Of a stretch of DNA of 64,000 nucleotides, positions 22,306 to 34,185 are shown piece by piece. Position 1 is the stretch's first letter, and each line of letters begins with the position of its first letter. The stretch spans positions 3,906,001 through 3,970,000 of the forward strand of contig JAQQWL010000005.1 of the NCBI GenBank assembly GCA_038363925.1, given 5' to 3'. The stretch is from Apiospora phragmitis (taxonomy: Eukaryota > Ascomycota > Sordariomycetes > Amphisphaeriales > Apiosporaceae). Below the pieces are notes generated by a model. It made no database searches. It saw only the letters and a program-made list of their open reading frames with translations, and had not been told where the DNA came from. A program made the position numbers and the translations under genes.

Positions 22306-24531
22306 CTAGGCGCTCGGCATCTCTTGGAGCACCAGAAATGGGGGGACATCTTCGAGGGCGTCTTTGTCATATGTTATGATCGACGGGGCCATAGATGCTT
22401 GATCTGTGGGAGGAAGAAGAGCTTTCAGCCCCGAAGTCTCTTCGGATAATTCATAGGCTGCGTACTCCAGAGCGTCCGAGTCCATGAAGTCGATGCCATT
22501 GCGCAACCTTTCCAAGATACACTCGATATTTTCCAGGCGAGTGATAATCGCGCGAGTTGCATCTTCACTGTAGCTTGGAAGGGCTTCGGCCTCGACTTCG
22601 TAAGTGACCAGTAGTTCACGAACCAGGTCGACCATCATACCTTGTAAATTCTCGCCTAACCTTGGATCAGTCGCCAGCTCCTCGGCGTGCTCTAGAGCAG
22701 ACATGCCCCGCAACTTCAACAACTGGCTATGGTTATGTTCCCCTAGCCTTGTGTCTGCCCCCTCCTCCGAGCCCTCTGACTCGTCGTCAGATGCTGAGTA
22801 GGAGTGACTTCGGATTGCCGAGCCCACGGAGACGCGGGTTTCATCAACTGGCCCGACCGTCTCCCATGGCAAGGCTTGGAGCGCGAAGGAGTGCAAGTGC
22901 TCAGCAATGTGTCCGTCCGTCCCGGGATTCAGAGGTGGCGAGCTGCCATAGCACAGAGGGCAAGAGACCGGCGGTATGACGGATCTGTGGCTGGTCTCGG
23001 CAAGGTCGCCCAGATCATCCTCTTCGAGCTCGCCATCATGCGCCGTAAGCATGTGGGCGGTCCAGTCTTTTTCGTCATCGAATTCAAACTCGTCTGGATT
23101 GTCCGAGTCAAGCCAGCAACTGTCACAGAACCAGCGTGGGACGCTATGGGAACTTTTGAGATGAGTTTTCCACTGGTCCGTCGACAAGTGCATGGAATCT
23201 GGGGAGTCACATTCCTCGTATATGCACACATACGGGCTCAGGTCTTCAGCCACGTGGCCACTGGAAGCAATTAGGTACGTGTCGCTCAAAGATAGAATGA
23301 ACCATACATACCGCCATCTCTTGTTTCTCTTTCGGTCAGAGTAGGATCCGTCCAGTGGTTGAGCGCAGAACAGACACCAGAATGCACCTCCTTCGGCACC
23401 TGGGCATTTCGGATAATCTTGCTCGAGTGCGCCTCTGGAGAACTTGGTGCTCACGGACCTAGTGCCCTGCGTTGGAGGGCGTTTGGGCATGACGAAACTT
23501 CCGATACCGGTAGCGGGCTGTGAAGACAGGACTGTCCTTTCGACTGACTCGGCCGCTTGTGACGGAGTGGGCTGCGTACGTGGTGCAGGATCGTGGTGAC
23601 CAGCCTGATCTGGGACCGAATCTGGCTTCTTGGTCGAGGTTTGCCTAGGCGGAACAGCAGCGTGTTGGATTGGGGTTTTCCCTGTTTCCGCGACTCCTTT
23701 GTCGCCTTCTGTCTTCTGGCAGAACATGCGGAAGTAAACGTCGAACCGATTACGTCGAACCAAGTTGGCATGAATGAGCCGCTTCTGAACGGGGCTCAGT
23801 CTCTGCTCATCGGTGAAATATGCCCTGAGCGTGATCCAGGCCTTCTTCCAGATGATGTCGCTTGTGAGGGTATGACGCTGGAGGAGCGAGTTCAGTAGCT
23901 GCATCTTTGTCGGCCCGACAAGAATGATCCAAAACATGTATCTTCGAAATTCTTCCAGCTTTGGAGCTCTCCGCTCCAACATGCGGTCGACACGCTGATG
24001 TCTGAATTTGGTTCCGGATTTCCGTATGGACGTTGAAATGTTGGACAGGTCCTTCAGAGTTGTTCTGATGTAGTACTTTTGCTCGTCCAGGTCCGGGAAT
24101 GTCGCCTCGCACCTCTTGTGCCTCGCCATGGCTTGCACTTTCAGTCATGCCGGCTGGGACTATGTCCGTGAACGAAAAGGTTCAACAACATACCAATCGC
24201 AATCCAGTTATTGAGTGACATTTTCAGAATGTCTAGCAAACTGACTATGACGATTTTCACGTCGTCCCGAGTTTGGACACGGCGATCCAAAGAGGAATGG
24301 CCAGACTTGGCCGCGCCGATTCCCAACGACCACCAGTTAAACTGCGCCGACATCTTCACCGGGGGGAAACTGGTGTTGGCATGCTTCGAACAAAGCTTGA
24401 CACGCCTCTGTGCGGATTCGAATGGCTGTGGGGTCCGCTGTGCCCTCGTTCGGCTCGGTCGTGGTTTCTTGCAACTTTCTGTCGTCGGCTTCGTTGTGAT
24501 CGGCCAAGAGGGGCCCCTTGGCTGGCTCCAT
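22306..24531 (-). CDS. C2H2-like zinc-finger protein, fungal acuF-like/incompatibility-associated family
   Basis: ATG at 24531 (MEPAKGPLLADHNEADD). Introns at 24138-24193 and 23261-23311 (51 nt, readable through) join to about 705 residues. The N-terminal helical region has the family pattern CQALFEACQHQF then QFNWWSLGIGA...SLDRR. The frame between these is off by one at the C run near 24360, where C5 instead of C6 restores it. A long low-complexity linker (about 170-270) leads to degenerate fingers: C..C at AFWCLFC, the HVAEDLSPYVC segment after the second intron, H..H pairs in HLKSSHS and HMLTAHD, and CPLCYGSSPPL...HIAEHLHSFAL. This arrangement is familiar from fungal proteins often found beside NLR and death genes. 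The biochemical role is unknown. It is divergent from the S8 protease gene. Confidence 0.72.
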
Positions 24532-24886
24532 GACTGCCCACGGCTCTCAAAGCTCTCAAGTGTTTAGGTTGAGCTTCTTTGAAACAATACAAGAGGAATA
24601 GCTCTTAATCAAGCCTCTGCTGGAGCTCATTGCTAAGAGGAACGAGCCGGGCACGAACTGCATGGAAGACAGACTCTCCGGGGAGAGTAGATGGGGAAGA
24701 GAGCCGACCGCCCCAGTACCTACTTGTGTTACATCCTACCCCGCACACGTCGTCGGGCCCCAACTACGGTTAACCGCTCATATCATATCAGTGAGTTCGT
24801 TTCAGTAAATCGATAGCGTCGTGTACCTTCACGTTGTTGTGTTGGACACTAGACTGCCAGAAAAGACCAATTGAGCCATCATCCAT
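24532..24886. promoter_or_regulatory. Bidirectional promoter region, zinc-finger gene / S8 protease gene
   Basis: 355 bp separate the two head-to-head start codons (24531 minus, 24887 plus), so the genes probably share control. No specific site is recognised. Confidence 0.5.
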
Positions 24887-27563
24887 ATGTCCGCTCTATC
24901 ACTAGCCATCCGGGCAATAAAACGGCTCCAGGGGGTGGTCGACGACTTGCGCGCCCAGCCTGCATGCCTGCAATTTTGCGAGAGTCTGAAGATCATTCTG
25001 ATTGATCTCCTCAAGTGCTTCCGGAGCCTTCCCGAGGACAAACATTCCGAGAATGAGGCGAGTGCATTGCTCGAGCGACTAGACAAGCTCTGCAGGGTAA
25101 TTAGACATGTCATCCAACAACTTTGGCCACACATCTAAGATGATCCTAGTTGCAAAATACGCCCGCTCAACCCGCACCGCCCAGTGTGGCCCTTGATGGA
25201 GGTTCCTCGTGTGTCGCTCTACTATTGGCCGAGTCGGAATCGGTGGTTTGGGCCATACGTGACGTGGCGAGTAATCCACAGTCACTGAGGCAGCGGAAAA
25301 CGACCCTTGCTTCGCTTAAAGCTTTCCTACCCGAGGATCTGGAGCAAGGGAACATTGACATCTCACCTTCCGATACCGATCTCCGATCTATAGGCGACGA
25401 ACCTCCCGAGTGTGGAAGAGAGATCCGATCGCTTCACGCCGCTCTGTCCGCACAATGTCTCTGCACCGACTCAGACGAGATGCTAGCCCGAATCAGACTC
25501 CGCAGCACATTGGAAGGTGACAGTGCAAATATCACCTTTGGGATGGTTTTCATGGCCCATCCGCATCGCACCCAGACCGATCTTCCATTGCAGCCATTAT
25601 GGCAGGATACGTATTTTTCCATTAGCCGTACTGTGTTAGTCCCTACTCCTATACGTCCTTGTCCTCAGTCATGTTCCATTAACATCATACTGATGTGTCT
25701 TGCAGTGACTTTGACACCGGTTCTGGGATCGACTACGAGGAGATTCGATCGGATTCCGGGTATCCATTCTGTTCTTACATATCGGCTCAAGACGAGCATG
25801 GCATAGTGATGTTGAAGTTCACGATCAGAGGACGCAAGCTATACTTCGAAGACACCATGGAACTTTCCAGCTACTGTGAAACCGATAAGCCCAGTGTTTC
25901 CCTCGGCCAACTCTTGGAAGGGATATCTGCGAGCGGCTTGACGGAGAAGAGAAAGGAAGTGTTGTCGTGGCCTTTAGCAAAATCCATCTGGCAATATTAC
26001 AACTCCCCTTGGATGCAGCAGCCATGGAACAAAGAAAGCGTGCACTTTCTCCTGGAGCGGCGGCATGACGAGGATGGTCATGACGTTGCGGGAATATTCG
26101 TGAACGAACCGCTCCTCTCGGTCTCTATTGGCCGCCGTATGCAGGCCTCCGGGGGTGACACGGCGAACGAATCGGGGCCGGGAACAGTCAAACGCGAGCC
26201 CGACGCACAACGACGTCGCTCGCCCTTCCTCAGCAGACCGCGGCACCCGATACCAAAGATGCTTGCGTTGGGTATGATGCTCGTGGAGATACAGCTCGGG
26301 CAGCCCATCGAGACGCTTTACAGCCAAACTGAATGGTCCAAGTACTGCCCGCAGGGAAAGGAGAACCAGAACACGGACCACAGGATCTGCAAAGACCTCA
26401 TTGGGAAGAAGCACTTCTTCGAGGACATCTCGGATCCCCTGGAAGCCCCATAACGTGAAGCCCCTGAGTCTGGCGTGCACTTTACCCCCGACAGAAACCG
26501 CTGGTCATGCACCGTTGCCACTACCAAGGTCCGTACTACGCACTCCCAACGCAGATGCCACCAACACTACTAGGCCTCGTCGTACCATGGCACAAATGTG
26601 AGTTCACAGGCCCAATAGTCTTGTTCATGTCGCTAACGGGACTTAGCACAAACTCCACCACAACCAAAGACTGGTTCAAGCGAATGTCCGGTCTCAACTA
26701 CATCCCCAAGGCTGGAGAGGGGGATACGTTTGAGAAAGTTAAGATCGCCGTCCTGGATACGGGAGTTGACCCCGACGATGCCGCTTCCGTTTACGTAGAC
26801 GGGTACCGAGACTTTGTGAGTGGAAATGACAGCATCAAATGCGACAACACCGGTCATGGGACGACTTCGGTTAACCTCATCTTCCACATGTGCGAGTCGG
26901 CCTCGGTCCACGTTATTCGAATCTTTGAGTCGGATGAAGCAAACGAAAACACTCAAGAATTAGCAGTACAGGTCAGTCTTTCTCTCCCGCCTGATATATG
27001 ATCTCCAGTAAGCGGAAGTAACAGTGCACGACCACTGACTTTAACTGCCAATGACCAGGTCCTTGACTGGTGCATCCAGGAACAATTGGATGTCCTCTGT
27101 CTTGCATGCGGATTCGTCGATTCCAGCCAGGAGCTGTATGACAAATTCCATGAAGCCTCGGGGAAGATGCTCATACTGGCGGCTCCAACCAACGAAAGCA
27201 ACGCCGGCGAGATAGCGTATCCCGCTAAATACGACGATGACGTGTTGTGCATCTTCTCCACTGACGGTGCCGTCAGAAACTCTCAGCGGCTCAATCCCTC
27301 CAGAGGCCTGGGCAGGAACAACATCAACTTTCGCCATCCTCGGTGAAGACATTAAGACTATGAGTGGAGAGGTGAGATCCGGAACGTCCTTCTCGACCGC
27401 CATCGCTGCAGGACTGGTCGGTCGTCTGCTGGAGTTCTCCAGGCACAGAGACTGCAAAGGCCTCATCAAGAACGCCTCCATGCTCAAGGTGAAGTATGGT
27501 ATGACTAAAGTCCTGATGTCTATGGCTATGACAGACTCCGAGTTTCAGTGCTTGAAGCCTTAG
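24887..27563 (+). CDS. Subtilisin-like (S8) serine protease with helical, DUF7580-like N-terminal half
   Basis: ATG at 24887. Five exons are inferred with introns 25097-25149, 25635-25705, 26598-26646 and 26972-27058, giving about 800 residues. The N-terminal half is helical (residues 1-90) followed by a region ending HPIPKMLALGMMLVEIQLGQPIE, the hallmark I associate with the fungal DUF7580 domain. The C-terminal half is a peptidase S8 domain with Asp in IAVLDTGVD (26750), His in GHGTTSV (26855) and Ser in SGTSFSTAIAAG (27380). The frame is broken at about 26446 (four C, three restores it) and near 27300, so the native gene may be intact. It has no signal peptide and is likely cytosolic. Its stop is 200 bp from the stop of the convergent gasdermin-like gene. 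In Podospora the HET-Q2 subtilase cleaves the gasdermin HET-Q1. Confidence 0.82.
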
Positions 27564-27760
27564 AGGTTACTTCGCTCCGAGCTGCTGAAACGGATCCCGT
27601 TTGAAACATCTGGTTATCCCCATTGGAAGGAACGGGAGGAAGCACGAGACCGCATCTGCAACTTGATCAGGGATCGTTTGGAGGATGCATGGTAATGAAG
27701 CAAGCGACGTTGATATAGGAGGAATTGAGCAGCATGTAGTTACATAAGGAGAGAATACTA

Positions 27761-28793
27761 TCAATATTCATCGATAGCAATCAGGTGTTCCGGATCCTCC
27801 CCCTGCAGCACTTCCAAGTCATGCACATTCTCACCAGCCAGACCTGCATCAAACAGAAGCTCGGCCATGTCGAGTTTCTTGGGCCCTGACGCGAACACGG
27901 TGCCCTTGGTGACGGTCTTCTGCGATATGTTGGACTGGAAAAGTGACTTGGAGACCTCGGTAAGGCGGACGGCCCAGACGAAGTCGTTTAGGCTTTGCCC
28001 AGAGATGTTGACCTCCTTTTCTCTCTTGTTTTCAATGTTGGCCTTGGCCCCGGCTGCCCCGAATAGATCCCTGATCGACAGTCAGCTAAAGCGATGTACA
28101 ACTGGAATGGATCTGATGATGCACACGGGACAATACTCACACTTCGCCACTCACATGCACGCCCGCCTCATTCCCGTCATTGCGTCCAAACTTGGCGCCG
28201 CGGGCAACGATGATGCCACTGATCACTGCCGTCGCACCAGTCAGTCGTTAGAAACCCCAAAGCGTCACCATGGAACTGGCGCAGGTAGATTTGATTGATA
28301 TACAAGAACGGCGAGGCGACTCACTATAAACCTTCCATGTGCCTAGAAGCTTATGCCTCTCCACCCAGGAAGCCAAGTGCTCCGACCGGCTGCACTGCTC
28401 CAAGTACGCCGACGTCGGCTGCACGATCTGCGTCTCCAGCCGATCGATCTCCCACTCCTCGCCCATCAGCCTCCTGAACACCACCCCGGCCTCGGCGTCG
28501 ACAGTGAGCCCCGCCGCCGCCGCGACGGGCGCGTCGGCCCCGACCGTATTGTCGTGCACGCGGCCCTCGCGGCGCGAGAGCCGGAACTGCGCCGTCTCGG
28601 TCACCCAGATGCGCATATCGCGCGGGAAGGGCGTGACGGCGTCCGGGTTGAGGACCTGGTCCAGCCGCTTCGGCCCCGCGACGAAGTGGCCCAGGCGGAT
28701 CGGGCCCTCGGCGTCGCCAAAGGCCTTGCCGGGCGCGGTGTAGACGGGGGCGGGGTAGTGCCGCTGGCGGAGGACGAACCAGCATTTCTCCAT
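27761..28793 (-). CDS. Gasdermin-like protein (RCD-1/HET-Q1 family)
   Basis: ATG at 28793. Exons 28325-28793, 28141-28225 and 27761-28070 join in phase to 287 residues, close to the size of fungal RCD-1 and HET-Q1. Motifs matching that family are GPIRLGHFV near the start, a Gly/Ala-rich patch (PVAAAAGLTVDAEAG, about residues 95-110) that would form membrane hairpins, WEIDRLETQIVQPT, and MISGIIVARGAKF across the first intron. The conserved fold ends near residue 228 and is followed by a tail of about 60 residues, which in HET-Q1 is the inhibitory part removed by proteolysis. Family members permeabilise the plasma membrane during regulated cell death and allorecognition. No frame defects are seen. 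The assignment rests on motif recall, not a search. Confidence 0.8.
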
Positions 28794-29039
28794 TGTGGAA
28801 TCCAAGTTTAGGGCGCGGGTCGGGTGCTTGGCCAGTAATTGTTGATTCCTTCAACGGCCGGCGGGGAAAGCAAGTAAGGAGGTCTGGAGCGTCGGGCGGC
28901 AGCCCCCGCCGCGTCTGGGCGGGGTTAGGCTGCGGTGTCGGCAGTTGTGATGCGGATAGCGGGCTCGCATATCAGCAGGGCTCCACTGGGGTGGACGAGA
29001 AGTAATACACCCGCCCCCCTGAAAGTTTGTTAAATTCGT
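28794..29039. promoter_or_regulatory. Upstream region of the gasdermin-like gene
   Basis: GC-rich sequence before the start codon on the minus strand. It should contain the promoter; no specific site recognised. Confidence 0.35.
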
Positions 29040-29295
29040 ACCCTTGTGTGAGAGCCCTTGTATAGGTATTTCATACGTCCGCAATATCTCTATCGTACTG
29101 AAACGTATAATAGCTGTTTAGTGGCGGGATATATTTTACGGTAGTAACTCCTCTATTCTTTTATATTTTACATAAACGTTCGATATTTTTCCTCTATAAA
29201 TATAGCCTATCGGTACTTCGTTTAAAGTCCGAAACGGTATTTATTAATTAATAAACTTTTAGGGATCTTATTATAAGGTGGTATTACTCTTGGCT
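29040..29295. repeat. AT-rich, RIP-like island
   Basis: About 250 bp very rich in TA/AT (strings such as ATTAATTAATAAACTTTTAG near 29242) in otherwise GC-balanced sequence. No frame is open. Probably the relic of a transposon; no terminal repeats recognised. Confidence 0.5.
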
Positions 29296-29559
29296 GTGGC
29301 CCACACGTTGCTATTTATAGACTCGATCCCCTGTCGTATCCCGCGCAGTTCCTGGCCGGCCTGATCTGGGACTATCTAGTAGAGCTGTACTATAAGATCC
29401 CGGGAAAGTTAAGCTTTGGTAAATGTATTTCATGTTATACTGAGAGGTGTTATGATATTCCAGTGGTTCGAATACTTTGCATGAAAACTTGATGGGCTGC
29501 CCGTATTGCCTATCATTGAGATGCGGATTCCAATTCCTGACACTTGCTCCTCTGATGAG

Positions 29560-29885
29560 AATATTATGTACCCGTTCTTCCCCAAGGCGAGTGTTTAAGG
29601 AGGTCGGGAGTATCGCCCGGGGAGGGTTCGAGATGGTTGCCAGCAGCCTGCGCATGGTCATGTACCACATCATCTTTGCGGACCGAGAAGTCCTGCATCG
29701 CTTGAGATCGAAACTGGCCGGCGCAGGACGAGAACAAGAACGACAGCAAAGATAACAAAAACCAGGTGCCCTCTCGGACATCGGTTCAGAAACGCTTGAG
29801 CAGCTGCCCTATCTGACAGCCGTTCTGATGGAAGGTTTGCGACTGAGCCTGGCCTTAGCCACAGTAGCAGAGTTCGCAGCTGCAA
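29560..29885 (+). pseudogene. Cytochrome P450 fragment (I-helix to K-helix region)
   Basis: The plus strand encodes GGFEMVASSLRMVMYHIIFADREVL at about 29621-29695, resembling the I-helix and following J-helix of fungal P450s. In another frame comes EQLPYLTAVLMEGLRLS at about 29795-29850, the K-helix with its ExxR motif. The region before the I-helix and the heme-binding Cys loop are absent, and the two parts are in different frames. It is a truncated relic. Flanks on both sides, including the AT-rich island to the left, give no further P450 sequence. Confidence 0.65.
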
Positions 29886-30409
29886 AATCGGGAGGTTGAC
29901 AATACTGTGTTTTCCCATGGTCTCAAATCAGTAGTGGTCTACTTGGCTTGGGACTTCATCACCAGCCACCATGCATAGCCGCCCGCCTGCATGTTCTGTG
30001 GCTGGTCGTGGATGCAACATGGCAGCAGCAGCAGCTTTACCCCACGAATGATTGACTCGGCGTCAGGGGCGGCACAATCAACCGTTACCAGCAAATCCTT
30101 CCCATTCCGGGACTGTACCTTCCTTGGATAGGCAGGTAACAATGTCGGTTCTGCCGCGATTCGCCAGCGCAATCTGTGTGAACGGTTATTGAATGGCCTT
30201 GGGAAATGAGAGTCAGGGACAAGCCAAAAACAACAACCGAGGCCCAATAACCACTCAGCACTGGCGATGTGAATCCAAAAGAACCATCACCTCCGGTTGG
30301 GAATTGTTTATACTTAATTTAAGTACCCGAGCTGATCTTCCTTCAGCTCAGACCGTCTATTTGAACCGCGGTCTCTTTGACGAGAGTTCGACCGGCGCGA
30401 CAGTCCGCC
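29886..30409. other. Intergenic region upstream of GH92 gene
   Basis: About 520 bp without a supported gene. It contains the promoter and leader of the mannosidase. Confidence 0.4.
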
Positions 30410-32866
30410 ATGCCAAATTCAACCCCGCACTCGGCCTTCCGCTTGCCCCTCCTCCTCCTCCTCCTTTCTTTGCTTTCGCTGCTAGCAAACATCAGCACCG
30501 CACTCGCAGCCCATGCCGACGATGGCGATGACATCCTCCGCCTCATCAACCCCCTGATCGGCAGCACCAACGGCGGCAACGTCTTCGCCGGCGCCACCCG
30601 CCCCTACGCCCTGGCCAAGCCCGTCGCCAACGTGGACGGCCAGAACACGGGCGGCTTCGCGACCGACGGCTCCAAGGTCACGGGATTCAGCGCCGTGCAC
30701 GATCTGGGCACGGGCGGCAACCCCAGCCTCGGCAACTTCCCGCTGTTCCCCCAAGTCTGCCCCCAGAGCGGCGATGACGGTGTGAACAGCTGCCAGTTCC
30801 GCATCGGCGACCGCGCTCCCCACTACGTCAACGACAGCGTGGTCGCGGAGCCGGGGCGCTTTGCCGTCGAGCTGGTGTCGGGGGTCAAGGCGCAGATGAC
30901 GAGCAGCGAGCATGCGGCCTTGTACCGGTTTGAGTTCCCGACGGGAGGAGGAGGCGACCCGCTCGTGCTTCTCGATTTGACCGACTTGTGGCAGAGTCGG
31001 CAGAACGCTTCTGTCAGTGTGGATGCCTTCACTGGTCAGCTCAAGGGCAACGGCACCTTTCTTCCCAGCTTCGGCGCCGGTTCCTATGTGATGCATTTCT
31101 GCGTCGATTTCCATGGCGGCGACGTTCGCGACAACGGCGTGTGGGTCAACAACCGCGCCGGCACGGAACCGAAAAGCTTGTATGTGACCCGCGGGTTCAA
31201 CTTATTCTTCGTGGAGGCAGGGGACTGGGTCCGGTTCCAGAACCTCGCCAACAACACCCTGACGGCACGGATGGGGCTCAGTTTCATCAGCACCGAACAG
31301 GCTTGTAATCATGCGGCCACCGAGATACCTAAGCCTTTGACGGACTTCGACCGCCTCGTGTCGGAGACCCAAGATGCATGGCGTCAGAAGTTGAGCCCCA
31401 TCTCGATCAAGGCGGGGGGTGCAAGCGAGGACCTGCAGAGCAGCTTCTGGAGCGGCATCTACCGCGGCATGATATCGCCCCAGAACTACACGGGCGAGAA
31501 CCCCCATTGGGACAGCGGTATCCCCTATTTCGACTCGTACTACTGCATCTGGGACGCCTTCCGCGTGCAGCACCCACTCCTCACCATACTGGACCCCGTG
31601 GCACAGTCGCAGATGGTCAACAGCTTGTTGGACATCTACAAGCATGAAGGGTGGCTCCCCGACTGCCACATGAGCATGTGCTCCGGGTTGGACACAGGGT
31701 GGCTCGAACGCAGACGTCGTGCTGGTGGATGCATATGTGAAGAACCTGACGGGAATTGACTGGCAGCTCGCCCTCGAAGCCATTATCCAAGACGCCGAGG
31801 TCGAGCCCCTGGAGTGGTCCTACCAGGGACGGGGCGGCTTGCAGAGCTGGAAGAGTCTCGACTATATCCCCTATCTGGACTTTGACCCCCTGGGCTTCGG
31901 GACCAACTCGCGCAGCGTCTCGAGGACGCTCGAGTATGCCTACAATGACTACTGCCTTGCCACGTTGGCCCAGGGGCTCGGGAAGGCCGACGTCTACGAC
32001 AAGTACATCCAGCGGAGCACAAACTGGCGCAACATCTGGAAGGAAGACCAGACCTCCGCCATCCAGGGAAATGACACTGGCTTCAAGGGGTTCTTCCAGC
32101 CCAAGTACATGAATGGGACCTGGGGCTACCAAGATCCTATCGCCTGTTCGGCGTTAGCAGATTTCTGCTCGCTGACCACGAACCCGAGCGAAACGTTCGA
32201 AGCCAGCATCTGGCAGTATCAATTGTAAGTTGCTGGATGACTGAATAACCTCCGCATTGACTCTAGTGACTGACATGTCACAGTCTTGTGCCCCAACAGA
32301 TCTCGACGTTGATCTCCCTGATGGGCGGCGACGAAGAGTTCATATCCCGCCTGGACTTCTTCCACACCTCGGGCCTCGCCGACATCTCCAACGAGCCCGT
32401 CTTCTCGACGGTCTACCTGTACCACTACGCGGGCCGCCCGGCCCTGTCGACGAAGCGGCTGCACACGTACATCCCCTCCCGGTTCCGCAACACGAACGAC
32501 GGCCTGCCGGGCAACGATGACAGTGGCTCCATGGGCGCCTTCGTCGTGTTCGGCATTATGGGCCTGTTCCCCATCGCGGGCCAGAATGTGTACCTGATCT
32601 CGGCGCCCTTCTTCGAGGAGCTGCGCGTGACGCACGGCGTCACGGGCAAGACGGCCACGGTCCGCGTCGTGGGCGGGTTCGACCCGGCTTATGCTAACGT
32701 GTCGATTCAGAGCGTCACGGTCAATGGTGAGCCCTGGACCCGGAATTGGATCACGCATGAGCTGTTTACCGAGGGGTGGACGATGGAGATCACGCTGGGG
32801 GCGGAGGAGTCGGCGTGGGGGACGAGGCCGGAAGATCGTCCGCCGAGTCGGATTAGTGGTAGTTGA
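30410..32866 (+). CDS. Secreted GH92 alpha-1,2-mannosidase
   Basis: ATG at 30410 begins a strong signal peptide (LPLLLLLLSLLSLLANISTALA). The mature start INPLIGSTNGGNVFAGATRP is typical of the GH92 N-terminal beta-sandwich domain. The catalytic (alpha/alpha)6 domain includes YFDSYYCIWDAFR, the QGGSNADVVLVDAYVKN motif (in the next frame), a probable catalytic Glu in FEASIWQY (about 32200) and the Asp pair in GNDDSGSMGAF (about 32515). The intron at 32225-32283 splices in phase. One frame shift near 31690, where an extra T in GGGTTGG breaks the strongly conserved motif, may be a sequence error. The enzyme would trim alpha-1,2-mannose from N-glycans or mannans outside the cell. Otherwise about 800 residues, normal for the family. 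Confidence 0.9.
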
Positions 32867-34185
32867 GGGGGCTTGTTGCTGAACGCTCTAGCCCAAGACT
32901 ACGACGTGCATACGATCAAATACGATTAATTGTGTATTGTATAGATTTATATAATAGATAAAGCTCTGCTATAGTTTATGACGCATTGCGCATATTCACG
33001 TTAGGAAAGGGACACTGCCGGTAGGTGATTAGTCTGGGAATATGTTAAACCGCGATGTAGTATTCAGTAAAAGTCCAGCCAGAATTAGCTGCCTGTAACT
33101 TTCCTGTGCTAACCAGAGCCACTAACCCTATATGTGACAATGTTTCGCGACAGTCCTGCACGAGAATTTCGCCAGAGTCAATTTTCCCTTGGCTGTATCT
33201 CGTTTGGATGATCGAGAGACACTGGTAAACCGCCCATGAAGACGAAGAATCCATGATAGTATCAAATCTTGATCACGAATTTGTGTTGCAGAGGTTGGAC
33301 ATGGAATGAGATGCACGCATAGAGTGAATAAGCACTAACCTCCTTGTTGGCATTATCATTCCTGGCCTGGAGCATCGTCAACATCTTGGCTACTCCTCTG
33401 GTCTTTGAGAGATTGTGCTACAGCTACGTAAGTAGATACCACTTTCAGGAGCAAATACTCCGATGACCACCCATTTCGGTTTACTGAGGGGCTGTGCCAC
33501 TATTCTCGCGTACAGGGGAGGGTACGTGAGCGGAGGCCCAAAGGAGGTGCTACGATGGTCGCCAGGCCTGTGCGATTATGCCGGTTCTCGTTGAGTTGTG
33601 TTCCCTGGTGATACCGGTCGAGTCATCTTCAGATGACAGCACAGGCATTAGAGATGCACTTGGGCAACAGCGGTAAGAGAACACGAAAAGACCTTGAATC
33701 AAGAGAGACCCGAGTGGTTCATTTGTAGAACGAGTTGGTGTCCGTGGAGTTGGGCGAGAAGCCGGGGGCATTGATGTCAGGCTGTACAGCTCACAAGTCT
33801 CGGCATAAGGCTCCGTGTACGGAGCTAATAATATCCATGCCGTCTAGAGGTTGCGCAGCCGAGAAGTCGTACTGACACTGACTACCCCGCTACGGAAGAT
33901 CTGGTCAAACAATTGTCGTCGTCCAATGGGGTCTTACCAGACCGGCTGTCCGCCCTTTCCAAGTGCTTCACTTTACAGTCACTATCCGAAAATCTAGATC
34001 ATTGCATTTCCGTCACCTCAGAGCCTCATCGAGCATCGCGAATCTCGGGGCCGCGTCAGCGTATACGGATGCTAGCACCTCGATACCGGAAACGGGTATA
34101 ACTGGGGAAGCGATTCGCTACGGCAGTTTGAGCCCAGCCAGCCAGTGGCCAATAGACCGACGGTCTCAAATCAGTCAATGATGAA
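32867..34185. other. Gene-poor region
   Basis: About 1.3 kb. Only short, composition-random frames are seen on either strand. No RNA gene or repeat is supported. Confidence 0.4.
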
